A stretch of 16,118 bases of DNA from CAZJYI01 sp964550025 (GTDB lineage Bacteria > Verrucomicrobiota > Kiritimatiellia > UBA8416 > CAYOBW01): the NCBI GenBank assembly GCA_964550025.1, contig CAZJYI010000214.1:1-16118 (forward strand). Direction: 5' to 3'. A program made the translations under genes and the position numbers. The notes beneath the pieces are model-generated. The model made no database searches and was not told the origin of the DNA. It was given only the letters and a program-made list of their open reading frames with translations. Shown one piece after another: positions 15,644 through 16,118 of the stretch; position 1 is the stretch's first letter; each line of letters starts with the position of its first letter.

Positions 15644-15997
15644 AACTACTCCCGGTCCCCATCGACTGATTCCGAACAAGGTCGCCCTACTGCACTCCTC
15701 ACATACCCACATTATCCCATAGCCACGCCCTGGCGTATATACACGCATATGCATTTCGTCTTTACTTTTCAGGCAAAACATGAGAGTGCCCGCCAATGAG
15801 AATTTGCTTCCCCGAACTCCCGGACAACACGTCTGCTGGGCCACGTGACGTCCCCGATTTCTGACTGAACCATACGAGAAACCCGGCCCCTGGGTTAAGA
15901 TTCTTGCCGGTTGGGGGGGTGGTGCTGGGCTGTACGGGCCACGATGGCAGGCCGAGGGCAAATCACCCCTATTCGGCACCCATTCTGAGCAGACCGG
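15644..15997. other. Spacer upstream of the CBM96 unit
   Basis: About 350 bases with no convincing gene. Besides the possible promoter, a small hairpin (AACCC, loop AGGGGCC, GGGTT on the minus strand, near 15880-15896) lies about 100 bases after the stop of the right-edge gene. A T-rich but interrupted TTTCTC follows it, so it is at best a weak terminator. The minus-strand frame open across 15566-15979 has no family resemblance, and I treat it as chance. Confidence 0.4.
15711..15752 (-). promoter_or_regulatory. Possible extended -10 promoter with overlapping palindromes
   Basis: On the minus strand TGGGATAAT resembles an extended -10 box (GATAAT at 15711-15716). Where a -35 box would lie (15734-15739) there is no good hexamer. 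Instead there is a near-palindrome, GCGTATATACACGC (15733-15746, 12 of 14 positions symmetric), followed directly by the perfect palindrome GCATATGC (15745-15752). This arrangement would suit an activator or repressor site controlling the micro-ORF and CBM96 gene. Confidence 0.25.
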
Positions 15998-16118
15998 TTA
16001 CGCCGCGAAGTCCGGATCTTTCGCGTAGGCCATCACGGGCTCTGTGTCGTAGTCAGGGAACGGATCATCGAAGAACGGCTCGATGATCCGCTCGACGCCG
16101 TCGGGCGGCGGGGTGTCA
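15998..16118 (-). CDS. 3' end of an unidentified gene (partial)
   Basis: The last 39 codons and TAA stop of a gene whose start lies beyond the window. The tail is acidic and aromatic, with motifs GVERIIEPFFDDPFPDYD and AYAKDPDFAA. The reading is open to the window edge with GC-rich third positions like its neighbours, so it is probably a real C terminus. I cannot name the family. Transposase tails can look like this, but that is only a guess. Confidence 0.6.
   Translation of the reverse strand, partial: DTPPPDGVERIIEPFFDDPFPDYDTEPVMAYAKDPDFAA

Noticed and set aside
15852..15863. 12-base direct repeat CCCCGATTTCTG, also at 600-611, as possible mobile-element ends
   Set aside because: Several 12-base matches are expected by chance in a window this size, and there are no flanking inverted repeats or a transposase between them.
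1..16118. CRISPR array, tRNA, rRNA, riboswitch or intact insertion sequence
   Set aside because: I looked through the intergenic spaces on both strands and saw no regularly spaced repeats, tRNA cloverleaf, rRNA segment, known riboswitch core or transposase gene with terminal repeats.

Overview
The window comes from a GC-rich bacterial genome. Every gene I can support lies on the minus strand. The large secreted mosaic proteins (PKD, Calx-beta, carbohydrate-binding and calcium-binding D-x-D-x-D-G modules), the paired secreted PQQ-like beta-propellers and a QueG-like ferredoxin remnant suggest the PVC superphylum, most likely Kiritimatiellota or a related Verrucomicrobiota/Lentisphaerota lineage. 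This is inferred from protein style; no rRNA or other phylogenetic marker is present.

Layout, reading the minus strand from right to left. At the right edge (15998-16118) is the last 39 codons of an unidentified gene. A spacer of about 370 bases follows, with a possible promoter and palindromic site. Next is a 21-codon micro-ORF with a perfect Shine-Dalgarno sequence (15566-15631), then a secreted 459-residue protein with a C-terminal CBM96/DNRLRE domain (14142-15521). Then comes a decayed segment: the N-terminal part of a QueG-like iron-sulfur reductase with two compensating frameshifts (about 13680-14076), two GC-rich hairpins, and a shortened right-handed beta-helix glycosidase-like gene (12619-13611). 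That gene abuts two tightly coupled secreted PQQ-like propeller genes (9626-12613 and 8043-9623, two bases apart). After a 292-base spacer comes a 2335-residue secreted modular protein (743-7750). The first 742 bases hold no convincing gene.

How the genes may work together: nearly all intact products carry signal peptides and have modules for binding or processing polysaccharide outside the cytoplasm. These are an alpha/alpha-barrel enzyme-like domain, two CBM6/35-like domains, a CBM96 and a beta-helix glycosidase remnant. This looks like part of an extracellular polysaccharide-handling locus that has partly decayed. The least expected observation is a colinear set of beta-strand motifs shared by the N-terminal region of the 2335-residue protein and the C-terminal region of the larger propeller protein. 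A half copy also sits before the propeller. This suggests a common, apparently unnamed accessory domain linking the two genes.
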